Below, one piece after another: positions 1 to 10,172 of a stretch of DNA of 64,000 bases (its first letter is position 1; the number at the start of each line of letters is the position of its first letter). The stretch is from Clonostachys chloroleuca. Taxonomy: Eukaryota > Ascomycota > Sordariomycetes > Hypocreales > Bionectriaceae. The stretch covers positions 1,240,001-1,304,000 of the forward strand of contig JBANAY010000001.1 of the NCBI GenBank assembly GCA_037952775.1. The letters are read 5' to 3'. Position numbers and translations under genes: made by a program. The notes below the pieces were generated by a model. The model was not told where the DNA came from and did not search any database. It saw only the letters and a list, made by a program, of their open reading frames with translations.

Positions 1-400
1 CCATATGTATTTTAAGAAGAGGTTCGGTTTGATATAGTCTCTCGTCCGCGTCTCAAAGGCCATATTTAAAGCCACCGAACGCGGCTCACCCTTCCCCTCA
101 ACAGTCGCTTCTAGGGAGATGCTTAAGCGACATTTGAACCATGGTAGTAGTATATTGCAATTTTTTATTTGAGATTAATCTCGGTAGAGTTCTTTTGAAT
201 TGACAGACGCTGCACCGACGCCTAGGGTAGGCCTCAGTGGACGAGCCTTATGGGCTGTTCGTTCCTTCCTCAGTTTCAACAGTAGGGCTCAACGTAGTCA
301 AGGAAGGAACCCGCGACTGGCTCCTTCCTCTGTTAACCATGGACAGAGGTAGGGCTTTGTCTTTTCCCACATTTGCATTTTCAAATCCAAAATGTTGCAA

Positions 401-448
401 CCATCATCACCATCATCATCACCATCACCACCACCACAACTACCACAA
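401..448. repeat. CAT/CAC trinucleotide microsatellite
   Basis: A run of CAT and CAC triplets. Read on the plus strand it gives a poly-His or poly-Thr stretch depending on frame, so the short open frames crossing it are best explained by the repeat and not by a gene. Confidence 0.85.
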
Positions 449-500
449 TGCCGGCCAAAAGGCCAAATCTCGATATTGTTATGGCGCTTATGCACCAGTG

Positions 501-530
501 GTTAGACCAGGACAATAGTCCTGGTCTAAC
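501..530. repeat. Perfect 13-bp inverted repeat with 4-nt loop
   Basis: The arm GTTAGACCAGGAC (501-513) is followed by AATA and then its exact reverse complement (518-530). The stem is perfect and would form a strong hairpin. No adjacent gene explains it as a terminator; its origin (transposon terminus, chance palindrome) is unknown. Confidence 0.85.
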
Positions 531-610
531 GCATATTATCTGCAGGAGTTTCCCTGAGAAGGGTGAGCCAATCCTTGGCAATAGCCTGGAGGGATGGGGC
601 GAGATCGATC

Positions 611-706
611 TCCCCCTCCCGCCTCCTCCTCCACCGACTCTCCCTCTTCCTCCTCCTCCACCAACTCCCTCGCCTCCTCCTCCTCCGACACCACCACCAC
701 CACCAG
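611..706. repeat. Polypyrimidine CCT/CCA-rich tract
   Basis: About 95 bases dominated by CCT, CTC and CCA triplets, leaving the minus strand G-rich. Both strands carry open frames here that are proline- or glycine-rich and look like compositional artefacts. Confidence 0.8.
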
Positions 707-949
707 CCTGCCCTCTGAGGAGGAAGGGGAGAAATCCCAAAACTAGCCTGTAAGCGAATACCATTTCCTTGACTTATGCCGATGCCCGAGTAGTATAGCA
801 TAGTATAGTCTAGTATAGGGCCAACGAAGCCGTATGCAGGGGCATGCGCGTGGAGGTCACCAGAACGACGGCTGGCACCTTCACGTGGTGTTCTGGGTCA
901 GTAGTTGAACGTCTTTTGCGTGTCACAAGCCTTTCAACGAAGCAAAGAC

Positions 950-1890
950 CAGCCTTGGACGATAATAATAGGTCAATGGCGGTGGGGAAACCGTAAGCGA
1001 AAGTGGCGTATAATGCGGGTAGGTAGAATATATTCAATTAACCAGATCATACGTGTAATGATCGCTCGTTTTAATCACTGACAGCCATGCCAGTGTCGTA
1101 ATTATCGCTCGTCGTAATTATGGACAGTCAGGTCAAATTGACAGCCAGGGTCACGAAGTCATCATCCATCGCGCCATCTGAACAATCGGTATCTACCTAG
1201 ATACCCATTGACTCCATGGCATGGATTGAAAGATTGACGAGATCACAGCGGCACAAGAAAATAAGACTCCTCTTCCTAAACAACCAAGCCAGGAAAAAGA
1301 ATTCCCAGCAAATATCTGATGTTCCTACTCATCTCCTTCAAAAATGCTAGTAACAGAAGGATAGTGCGCCTTGGGAACGAAGCCATTCGGACTCATCTGT
1401 CGCACAGCAGAGCCTGTCGCCCTACTGTGCTCGTCCTCGTCATTCTTGGAGCCTTGGATAACGAGAGCAGGTCAATGCCCATGGGGAAACCCAGGGCAAG
1501 CGAAAATGGCGCGAAATGCGGGTAGATAGATTGATAAAATTTCATTCAACCAAATAGTAATTGTAACAATCGCTCGTCGCTATTGCGGACAGTCCTGTCA
1601 ACTTGGGAGCGACGGCTTGTCTCCGTCAGCCCACGCCGATTGACTTCACACCATGGATGGAAAGATAGATGAAATCACAGCGGCACAAGAAAACAAGACT
1701 CCCCTCCATGGACTACCAAGCCAAGAAAAAAAATGCTCTGCAAATATTTGATGTATCTACTCGTCTCCTTGGAAAATGGTAGTCGTGAAGGGATGAGGCG
1801 CCTTGCGGGAAAAGTCATTCGAGCTCTTCTGCCACACAACACAGCGAAGCCTGTTGCCCAGTCATGCTCGTCTTCATCATTCTTAGAGGC
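950..1890. repeat. Degenerate tandem duplication (two ~430-500 bp units)
   Basis: Unit 1 (about 950-1452) and unit 2 (about 1453-1890) share anchors in the same order: AGGTCAATG near 970 and 1470, ATCACAGCGGCACAAGAAAA near 1242 and 1674, a CTACTCRTCTCCTT block near 1325 and 1758, and CATTCTTRGA near 1441 and 1877. The copies differ by many substitutions and small indels, so the duplication is old. No coding potential was recognised in either copy. Confidence 0.75.
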
Positions 1891-2114
1891 AGGTACTTAA
1901 GCATAGTAGCCCGTATGATTTCAGGCGACCGAAATCCTTGTAATGATTTTTTTTTCTCCCATGTCAAGCAATAGGTTCGGGTTCGACGGCGCCGACATTG
2001 CATCTATATTTGGTGCTTGTGAGTGAAAAAGGAAACGACACCATGGGGGGTTGCCCTCTTTTTGTATACCTAGTAATTTGCCCCGACCACCAACGAGTAC
2101 AACAAACACACGGC

Positions 2115-2187
2115 AGTAGTCTGGTGGTTAGGATTGATGTCTTCCAAGCATTAGGGGGGGGGGAGGGGGAGGGTTCGATTCAGATTT
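2115..2187 (+). pseudogene. Decayed tRNA-Gly(UCC) relic
   Basis: The stretch keeps the tRNA-Gly D arm (TCTGGTGGTTAGGATTG), an anticodon loop CTTCCAA and a T loop GGGTTCGATTC like the intact copies at 2487 and 10801. The acceptor stem is lost, and the variable/T-stem region is replaced by a long G run (about 2153-2173). It cannot fold into a normal cloverleaf. It lies upstream of the intact copy and in the opposite orientation. Confidence 0.7.
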
Positions 2188-2310
2188 CTTTCATCTCTAG
2201 AAAACGGGCTTCCGCCACCCTTCACATTTTCGAGACCAACGAAATTGTGCAATAAAGATACCATGCGAAAACATCGAGGATTGCTTGAAGTGTGGGGTGA
2301 GGTGTTGTAG

Positions 2311-2460
2311 GAGGTACGTGATTAGGTAAGCATGCTAACTTTAGCGTTTGCGGCGCCTCACTTTCCATTCCCAAGCAACATCACAGGCGCAAAACTGCAA
2401 GAAAAATGGCCAAGGAGACTGGTAGAGTATAGATAGATGATGAAATCTTAATTATACAAA
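2311..2460. repeat. tRNA-Gly-associated repeat, copy A
   Basis: This block precedes the tRNA-Gly gene in plus-strand coordinates. It matches, in inverted orientation, 3462-3603: shared pieces include CGTGATTAGGT, GCGTTTGCGGC and CCAAGCAACATCACA, in matching order. A third diverged copy lies at 2806-2996 in the same orientation. Confidence 0.7.
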
Positions 2461-2486
2461 AAGAAAATGACCGCAAAAAGACAATT

Positions 2487-2557
2487 GCGTTGTAAGGGAG
2501 TCGAACCCTTGCCTAGTGCTTGGAAGGCACCAATCCTAACCGTTAGACCAACAACGC
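2487..2557 (-). tRNA. tRNA-Gly(UCC)
   Basis: On the minus strand the 71 nt fold as a full cloverleaf: 7-bp acceptor stem GCGTTGT/ACAACGC, D arm TCTAACGGTTAGGA, 5-bp anticodon stem around loop CTTCCAA (anticodon TCC), and T arm AAGGG-TTCGACT-CCCTT. No intron is present. The gene sits inside a repeated block, with relic copies on both sides and a second apparently intact copy at 10801-10871. Confidence 0.93.
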
Positions 2558-2805
2558 CTGTTTGTTGATATTCTAAGACATAATTAAATATATAAAGAGG
2601 AAACGCGGACCCGCATCGGCACCGCCTACCTCACTCGACGCGTCCATACCAGCAAAGTGTAGCCAGTTTCCTAGAAAGCAGCTATATTATTAAATCGCAC
2701 TTGCTTTTTTGTGATAATTTGCTTTTTTATAATATCTTAGATTGAGAGCTACTACTTTTTCCTGTCTGATGATGCTTGGATTCCATGTGGAAGCAAAAAT
2801 ATTGG

Positions 2806-2996
2806 TTGATTGAGAGTGCGGGTGATGTGTTGCGGATTCGAGTGTGATTAGTAAGCATATCCCAATCTAGCAAGTTGGCAGGTACCTAGGTACCTAGGTG
2901 CCCACTGACTCACAACCACAAAACTCCAAGAAACACCCAGCGAGACTGACAAATCCAAGACCGATGAAATCTCAGCTATTAATAAGAGCAAATTAT
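2806..2996. repeat. tRNA-Gly-associated repeat, copy B (diverged)
   Basis: Shares the order of motifs of copy A (GTGATTAG-TAAGCAT, then CACAACCACAAAACTCCAAGAA, GACTGACA and GATGAAATCT). It is followed by a decayed tRNA-Gly, as copy A is followed by the intact one. It contains the short tandem GGTACCTAGGTACCTAGGTG near 2881. Confidence 0.6.
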
Positions 2997-3010
2997 CGCA
3001 AAAAAGAAAG

Positions 3011-3067
3011 TACGATGTCCGGGAATCGGGCCCAGCCCCAATACTTAGAAAGCACTAATCCTAACCT
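3011..3067 (-). pseudogene. tRNA-Gly(UCC) relic, RIP-like changes
   Basis: Aligned with the intact tRNA-Gly at 10801-10871, the plus strand keeps GGGAATCG, CCCAGCC and AATCCTAACC, but the anticodon-arm region has several G-to-A changes. At least two are TpG to TpA, the complement of CpA to TpA. The anticodon loop and acceptor stem no longer match, so it is not expected to be functional. Confidence 0.65.
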
Positions 3068-3461
3068 GAGGTGAGTGTTTGTGACCATTAGTGGACATAT
3101 GTTCCCTTTTCTATGTAACCACAAAGCACCGACCACCTCAACACCTAAAAATATTCTATGTCCATACCAGCAGGGTGAAGCCAATTACCCAGAAAGCAGG
3201 TGTACTGTTAAATCTGTAGTATCTCCCGCGTGGGACAAATTTGACAATAGTTTTCTTTAAGCTTATTTATGTAGTCAATCAAAAAGGATTGAGAATAGCG
3301 CAACGTCTTATCATTCATGACGTCTTCCCATGGTGGACCTTGCCAATGTTACCACGCGAATAGGTGCCAATTGCAAGCACCTCCATGTGGACACAGAGGA
3401 CTGACTCCCGCCACCCTTCGCATTTTTGCTCTTTGCGATGATTTCTTTTTTTTTTTTTATG

Positions 3462-3603
3462 ATTTAGATTTCATCGATCTCAGCTCTGCCGGTCTCGCTG
3501 GTTGTTTTCTTGGAGTTTTGCGGTTGTGATGTTGCTTGGAAATGTTAAGTGTGAGTAGCCGCAAACGCCAAATTTAGGCGTGCTCACCTAATCACGTGCC
3601 TTC
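3462..3603. repeat. tRNA-Gly-associated repeat, copy C (inverted)
   Basis: Reverse complement of the copy A block: GATGTTGCTTGG, TTGGAGTTTTGCGG and CCGCAAACGCC occur in the mirrored order. A related fragment recurs at 11003-11076. Just before it, a segment beginning CCGCCACCCTTCGCATTTT (about 3408) matches one that follows the relic at 2115-2187. Confidence 0.65.
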
Positions 3604-4106
3604 CAGCCCACATCGTATTCACACGTCAGTCACTCAAGCCTTGTTATGTTTGGATGAAATCTAAGCATCAAATGCATCAAAAGAAAAAAGGATGAATTTG
3701 ATAAGAGACATCAGAAAACAAATCAATGAAAAAAATTAAGTGCTGGAGAACACTCTGTCCACTGTAGACGCCGGTTGTGACTAAGATTCGCATGTGCTCC
3801 GTTTTGTCAGAGCACATGCTACCCTGTAGCTGGCAATACATCGAGGCGTTTTTTCGATGATAATCAAACTTCTCATTGACTCCCGCTTTAATATGTGATG
3901 ACAATTCTAGTATGACTGTAGTCTCGCCTCTAACTAATTTATCAATTGACGAAGTAATCTTATTAACAGAGCCATTGGTGTTGCACAATGACACCAGCAC
4001 GCTTTCGTGTACCAAAGCAAAGAAAAGCCCTGGAGGAGATGCCCCTCTAATTCCGTGAAAGGTTAGCTAAAAAGTTTGTTTCTAAGCCAAGATAGCAAAA
4101 GCAGAT
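3604..4106. other. Gene-less interval
   Basis: Only short unconvincing open frames on both strands; no recognisable motif, RNA or repeat seen. An inverted pair AGCACATG/CATGTGCT occurs near 3790-3820. Confidence 0.5.
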
Positions 4107-4200
4107 GGTCACTACCAGGATCGAACTGGCGACGTCCGCATTACTACACATATCGGATGATATATTAGTACGGCACTCTAACCAACTGAGTTAAGCGACC
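4107..4200 (-). tRNA. tRNA-Ile(AAU) with 21-nt intron
   Basis: Minus-strand cloverleaf: acceptor stem GGTCGCT/AGTGACC, D arm ACTCAGTTGGTTAGAGT, anticodon stem CCGTA/TGCGG enclosing CTAATA-intron-A (anticodon AAT), and T arm GCCAG-TTCGATC-CTGGT. The 21-nt intron lies at the canonical place, after the base 3' of the anticodon. Total length is 94 nt, 73 after splicing. Confidence 0.93.
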
Positions 4201-4530
4201 ATGCCAAGCGAGTTGTTGGATCAGACCATACCCCGTCTACAGCACGAACCGGCCAGGCATCAAAGTGATGAGGAACCGTCGTCACGTAAAGGAATGGGAG
4301 ACCAGACTCACTAGATGGCCACTAAGCACAGAAAGTGGTTCTTGTTCATCCTAAACAGAGTAATTCATTTGGCATTCAAAGTCTGTCTCCAGGGCTATTC
4401 CGTTCTCGTGCCATGTTCTTTCTAGGCACCGCTAGCAAAGCTTGATCATCCTCTTGGTGCCTATGCTAGATTCTCAAATCCGGCATGTTAAAAGAGATAA
4501 CTAATCACGTAAACCACTGTCACTTACTTC

Positions 4531-5977
4531 TTACTGAAATCGATTTGGATGATAAAATTCGGGTCCAAGGTAGGACGTGATCTCAAAATCACCATTCTTC
4601 TTGAAGATGAACCCAACATATGTTTGAAGGCCCTTTCCCTGGTCCAGACGCCGGTGTTCCGCCAAACTCTCAAGCACACGGAGAAACCCCGTCGAGTAGG
4701 CACCACGACCTCGTGATTCCAACCACTGTACGAGAGACTGCGCAATCGTACCGTCATCAGGACCGTACTGCCGCACTGGAAGATAGAATTTGACATCTGA
4801 GATGGTGCTCACCGCACCTGGAGCCACGTCAAAGTAGAATATGTAGCCTCCTTTGAGCTCTGGTTGTTGAGAGAAGATCTCCTGTGTAGGAGGTGCCCAT
4901 GGCTTACTAGGAATATCCTCTGTGTCTGGGTAATCTTCTGGAAGTCCAAGCAGAGTCAAGACTAAGGATCGGAGCTCCATGAACTTTTCCTCAGGGACTT
5001 CAATAGCCCCGCCAAGAGCCATGATGTTGCGCACACAGAGGAAGCTTGTGGAGGGTGAGTTGAAATAGAACTTGAGTCGAGCCTTGCTGGAATCCACATC
5101 GTCAGTTGACAGAAGGCTATCCTCGCGTTTATTAGAAACGTCGAAATAAGTTGGCCGTGTGTTCATGGAGGCGACTTACAAGGGCACAAGATGCCGGCCG
5201 TATGAATTTTCTCGAGTAAATTTCATCAAAATATCGAGATTTGCATTGTCTGGGCTCAGCTTCCTAATGGCGTCGTTCCAGAAATCAAGGCTGGCACGAC
5301 CACCTCGGCTACCAAGCGTACGCGAGGAAATGTACGACTTGATGCCCAAACCCTTGGGACTGTACTCAACTGCGTGAGCTAGGGTGCCCACAGCGGGAAC
5401 GCCGGCACTGTTTTCAGCGGCAAACTTGGCGATGTCATGGTCGAACAAGTGGGCTAGAAAATGGTGAGTCCAACCAAAGTCGGCGGTAGGAACGATTTTC
5501 TGGACCTGATGCATAAAATCACGACCTGGCTGCTGATTCAGAGGATCGGTCGCTGTGCCTGAGCGCTCATTGATAGTCTCTACGACATAGCGGATCTCAG
5601 GTTTGTCTTCGACACTGGTATTCCACTTCCACGAGTATTCCATGGATGATCCGTCGACCCCCATGAGAGACTTCCACATAGTACTACCATTACGTCCTGG
5701 AGCTGGGCCCAAGTAAGGGGTCTGTCGCCTAGTCAGTTGGCTAGCGTCTTCAGAGGAACGTAGAACTACTTGCGATCATATGGTAATGAAACAAAAGTGC
5801 CTGGTATTGCTTTTCCGTTGAGTAGTTGGCGTTATCAACCATACTAGCAAGGTGAAAGCCCGCAAGTCTCCACCAATAGTCCAGGTCGCGGTTCCGACCG
5901 GGTAGGCATTCTTGGGTAAGAGACTTCCACACCTTGCTCGCGTTTTTGAGTTCAAGCTCAGGGTTTGTCTCGGTCAT
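4531..5977 (-). CDS. DMATS-type aromatic prenyltransferase, possibly disrupted
   Basis: Transfers a prenyl group to an indole or other aromatic substrate; a soluble ABBA-fold enzyme by family. Seen: N-terminal YWWRLAGFHLASMVDNANYS and YQALLFHYHMI, then TPYLGPAP, SLMGVDGSSMEYSWKWN (the conserved substrate-side Glu region), ARLKFYFNSPSTSF, GGYIFYFDVAPG and C-terminal GLQTYVGF with ITSYLGPEFYHP. I chose the ATG at 5977. A 52-nt intron (5722-5773) is required and reads as GC-AG: ATC|GCAAGT...ACAG|ACC, with a CTGAC branch site. At 5176-5178 the frame meets TAA and resumes in the same frame with NTRPTYFDVS. Either this is a nonsense codon (CAA to TAA is a RIP-type change), or a 63-nt in-phase intron starts at GTAAGT there and ends at GATAG near 5117. 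Length is about 443 or 464 residues, normal for the family. Confidence 0.85.
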
Positions 5978-7030
5978 TTTTATCAATTCAATGACTTTAT
6001 CTCCTCTAGATAAATATTGGTTGCTTGCACAGTACTTGCCGTTGATGGTCAACATGGTTTATATGACAATGATGACGGTGTGTGTTATTTGTAGAAGACT
6101 TTCCTTGGCCCCATTCATCACTATCTTCAGAGACGAAGGGCTTCATTTCCTCGAACATTGTTAATGGAAAGTAAGATGACGACATCGGCCATAAAGAATT
6201 CACCGGCTCGGGGCTGTGGCGTCTTTGGAGAAGCATCACCGACTGTAGCACGAGGCGCGTTGATTGATATCGCCGAAGTGCCGAGGGTGACATTTATCCT
6301 CGTTTCCATCGGACACTTTCCGAGTAGTATCCGAACCTAGCATCCTGTGTGAGTGACATCAACCGGTTTCCAAGTGGAGTTGTCTTGTGTTCCTCGTGAA
6401 TGTGGAAGTTCTCCCTCCTCGGATGGACTTTTGTAGACGAAGCGTACTTCAAGAAAGTAGCTCACTTTTGATTTACAAGAGATCTATGACCTCGTTGAAA
6501 AGATTATATTCGTTTCAAGGAGGAGTCAAAAATAATAGCGCTCTTCTCGTCTGGGGCTTAACGCTAGCACGTGGTGAGAGAACAGCAGAGTCAAATCGGG
6601 GGTCTATTGGGCCTATTTGTAAGGCCAATGCCCCTTAATGAATGATACCCAGACTTGTGCCATACTCGTTTCTCGAAGGAACCAAATTTGAACTCTATTA
6701 AGGCCACGTCTTTTGTTAGATTGGCTGCAGCTGGGGGCGGCATCAATAGCCGACTAGTCTTGGCTGTAGCCTAGCTGGGCTGAAGGTTTACGCGTTCCCT
6801 TGCTGAAACTTGTTGATGTATTCAAGTGAGGCGAGGCGAGGCGAGTGGAGACAGCCATGTGTGCACTGACGCTTGATCTAGAGCTGGTCGAGACATTGAA
6901 CCTCATCGAGAAACATGCTGACGTGGAGGAAAGATGCAGCAATGCGAGGACAGGGGCTGGGTTGAGCTTATAACTGAAGGGATAGCGTCCGTCCCCCACG
7001 AAATGAAATGCGGCTGGTATCAAATCTCGC
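5978..7030. other. Gene-less interval between prenyltransferase and regulator
   Basis: About 1 kb that presumably carries the promoters of two divergently transcribed genes. Short open frames exist on both strands (for example minus 6127-6309), but none resembles a known protein or joins convincingly to the prenyltransferase. Confidence 0.45.
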
Positions 7031-7102
7031 CTTGCATCGAACGAACTCAACACATTGAGGCAGCATGTTCAGCTGTCTGACTAATCGCGGCACGGGGTAA
7101 TA
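7031..7102 (+). repeat. Repeat copy 1, inverted relative to an intron copy
   Basis: This 72-bp segment upstream of the Zn2Cys6 gene matches the reverse complement of 8893-8965 with roughly ten mismatches. It includes a perfect core CTGTCTGACTAATCGCGGCA. It may be one end or one copy of a small mobile element. Confidence 0.8.
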
Positions 7103-7259
7103 TTTGGTCCGAGAACCGCTGCAGAGTCCGTAGACCGAAGAGCGAAACCCACCACTCAATATTATCCCCGTCCGCCCAGCCCGCCGGTAACGTGGGACAA
7201 CCGCCAGACAGGCAGTTCTGACCTTCACCAAGTATCGCTAACACCCCCAACCAATCACC

Positions 7260-10172
7260 ATGGCGTCCCTCCCGCGCAACGGCCCCAGTGTCAAGATGAA
7301 CAAGACCTGCGACCAGTGCAGGCATCGGAAGATCCGCTGCATCGGTGAGTGTGTCCCGCACAGAGTCGTGCTTCGAGCATGCGGGGGCCTGCCATTGTGT
7401 CATGCCACCAGTCGTCCGTTCTGATCTGATCTGATTTGTTTGGTTAGTGCCCGAGACGCCCCCAGGAGCGACCCCTACTTGCATATATTGTGCGGTAAGT
7501 TCATTTGGGACTTGTGCCTGCCGTTCTAGAAGAGTTCCATACTGAGATGACCCCGGTTGGTTTTTCTAGAAGCGCGGACAGCCCTGCAACTTCAGTATCT
7601 TTAGACGCAAAGTCCGAGTCAAGGGTAAGCCCAAGCCTTGCTCTTTTTAGACCACAGTCCTTGGGCTATGTGACATGTCCATTGTATATTGACCTAGAGC
7701 CAAATAGCTCCCGAGGCTCTTCCTCCCGACGCCACCCAGTCCCACTGCAAGGTGGCTCTCAATGACATATTCATAGACAGAGTCCTACAGCATGGCCCAC
7801 AGAGTGTTACCCTCGCTGATGAGAACCGTGTCTTTTTTGTATGAGATAATTTAACCCTCCCTAAACCTCCTGTAATTGCTGTTTCGTCTAACTCCCAACG
7901 ACCCCAAGATCTCCGACGAACAAGGTATGCTTTCACCCAAATTTCAACCATGCTGCTCTAATTTAACCTGTGCGGCCGATATTTAGTTCCTAGTTCCGGT
8001 TTAGCCTTCTTTTCTGAGCAGAAAGTTGCTTCATTAGAGGACAAAGTTGGCCATACCCGGCTTCGAGCCCTCATTGAGAAGCTTGATGATCTTGTGATGA
8101 ATCGTCTACGCCAATCAAATTCTCCGTCATCCACATGGCCCTCCATTCAATTCAAGAAGCCGCAAAAACATGAATGGCTTTCTGCTGACATCGCACATTC
8201 ATACATCCAGGGTAAGATGATCCCGGGAATCGTATACGACCAAACGACTCTAACGTTAAAATAGCTTACTTCAAGAACCTCCATCCGTTATACCCCTTTC
8301 TAGACCGCGAGGAATTCGAAATTAAAACTGCCGTCCCTAATCTTACCGAAGTCCTTGCTATCAACCCCCAGTTTTCTGCTCTGTATCATGCTATCCTAGC
8401 TCTGGGCAGCCAATTTCTTCAGGGTGGGACGTTCGAGCCTGGTAAAGGAAAGTCTTGGGAGCTGTTCCAAGTATCCTTGGGCCACATGGGAGATGTCCTT
8501 CTTCCTCGGGAATCCATCGAACATGTCCAGGTTTGTTTTGTTGCACCCAATTTTAGTTGCCACTCCAAGCTGACGATTTGATCTTCCCAGGCGCTGACTG
8601 CAATGGTAAGACATCTGCTCCCGTGATATTCCCAGCTGTCACCAATTACCTCGCACATACCTAACTTCCACAGTCTATCTATGCCATGAACACCTGCGGG
8701 CTTCCAGTTGATGACGTATTGATATCGCATGCTGCTCGCATGGTCCTCACCTTGCGATATCACAAGCACATCAGTTCTGAGGATAGGCAACTGAGAGTGT
8801 TTTGGGTTATTTACGCCTTGGAGAAGCAAGGGGCCTGCCACAGTCGGATAGCTTCGGTAAGTTCACCTCATCTCAGCCCTACCAGGCAATCTTATTACTT
8901 CGTGCCGCGATTAGTCAGACAGCTTGAGCGTGCTGCCTCAATCAGTTGATTTCATTCGATGCAAGACGTCCACACAATAACAGTAAAATAATAAATTATT
9001 CTATAGTTAATTGCCGATGAAGACATTGGATGCATGATCCCGCCCTTTCTCGAAGCACAATTCGACGGCTACGACTGGTTCATCGACTTTATCCGGATCC
9101 AGCGCATCACATCCATTGCTTACACGTCGCTTTTCTCTGTGAGCGCCTCGTTAAGGCCGGACTCCTCATACCAGTCTACCATGGACCAAGTCCGTCGTAT
9201 GCTGGAAGAGTGGCGCCAGTCTATCCCCATCGAATTCAGACCAGGGGACTCATCCCACTTTCCCAAGTCGGCACCCGTCAGTACACGTTTGGCTGCTTTG
9301 CAGCTGCATTTCAGCTATTACAACATCGTCATCGGACTCGAGCGGCTCACACTTCACCTCGATCAGAATGGAGGCTACAAGTCCCAACTGAGCAAGCAGA
9401 GGCTTATGAATACGGCGCGGACCATCATAGAGTTGACAAAGTACATTGAAGTCCAGCCCTATGTACCGGTTTTGTAAGACCCCAGTTCTCCCTTGAGCTA
9501 CCCTCTAGCCTGACCATTTATAATCTAGCATCTTGGCTGTCCTTCCCGTATCGGCTCTGTTCATCCTCTTTGACTTTGTGCTTCACAACCCGCACCATCG
9601 CGAGTCGAGAACAAACTTGGTGCTAATGGACCAGGTAGCTGGCTACTTTAGCCTCATCGGGTTCGCCTCAAATCAGGCTCTCCCAGGAGGATTGATGCCC
9701 GAATTTAGCCAAATCGCAAGAGAGTACTACGCCAAAGCGCAGCAAGAATTGGCGGATCAGAAGGCCCCAGAAGTTCACAAGGCGGAGGAGCAACCACCCC
9801 AGCAACCCGTGGTAAATCAAAATTCCGATCAGTCGCAACAGAAACGAGAGTTGACTATTGACCCTAGTCTAGAGGTGGTGAGACAATTTCCATGCCTGTT
9901 CGTTCTAGATTCCGCTAATCAGTATCATTAAGCCCACCTCAGCGCCGACTGATCAATTGCAGGACTACAATATGCATTTGGGCGCATCGCCCGTCGACTA
10001 CTTGAACTATCCCACACCGATGAACTTTGATGGGCCCTCGGATTTCACAATGGCCGATTCAGGTGACTTGAGGACTATCTTTGGTTGGGTGTTCCCCGAT
10101 TGGAACATGAATGGGGTGGAAATTGAGTCCCTGAGTCTGGACAGCTTACATGAAGGCAGCGGTCCGGTTTGA
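7260..10172 (+). CDS. Zn(II)2Cys6 transcription factor (12 exons)
   Basis: Nuclear DNA-binding regulator with a fungal-specific TF domain. Exons: 7260-7344, 7448-7494, 7570-7624, 7708-7838, 7909-7924, 7987-8211, 8265-8530, 8591-8605, 8674-8856, 9007-9473, 9529-9877, 9963-10172. The binuclear cluster is CDQC-RHRKIR-C-X12-CIYC-AKRGQP-C, split over three exons. A coiled-coil-like linker (VASLEDKV...RLRALIEKLDDLV) follows, then the middle homology region (YFKNLHPLYPFLDREEF, ALTAMSIYAMNTCGLP). The Gln-rich and acidic C-terminus may activate transcription. Two exons are very small (16 and 15 nt), and the 150-nt intron 8857-9006 contains a repeat. It probably regulates neighbouring biosynthetic genes, but its targets are not visible here. 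Intron 4's donor (GTATGA) is the weakest boundary. Confidence 0.9.
8893..8965 (-). repeat. Repeat copy 2, inside an intron of the regulator
   Basis: Reverse complement matches 7031-7102. It sits entirely inside intron 8857-9006, which is longer than most neighbouring introns, consistent with insertion of a short element. Confidence 0.8.

Noticed and set aside
401..706. CRISPR-like array
   Set aside because: Simple triplet repeats without unique spacers, in a eukaryotic genome.
237..764. Overlapping open frames rich in His, Thr, Pro or Gly
   Set aside because: They arise from the CAT/CAC microsatellite and the CCT tract, are open on both strands, and have no recognisable domain.
6127..6309. 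Minus-strand frame as a 5' exon of the prenyltransferase
   Set aside because: No similarity to the DMATS N-terminus, and the start at 5977 already gives the expected length.
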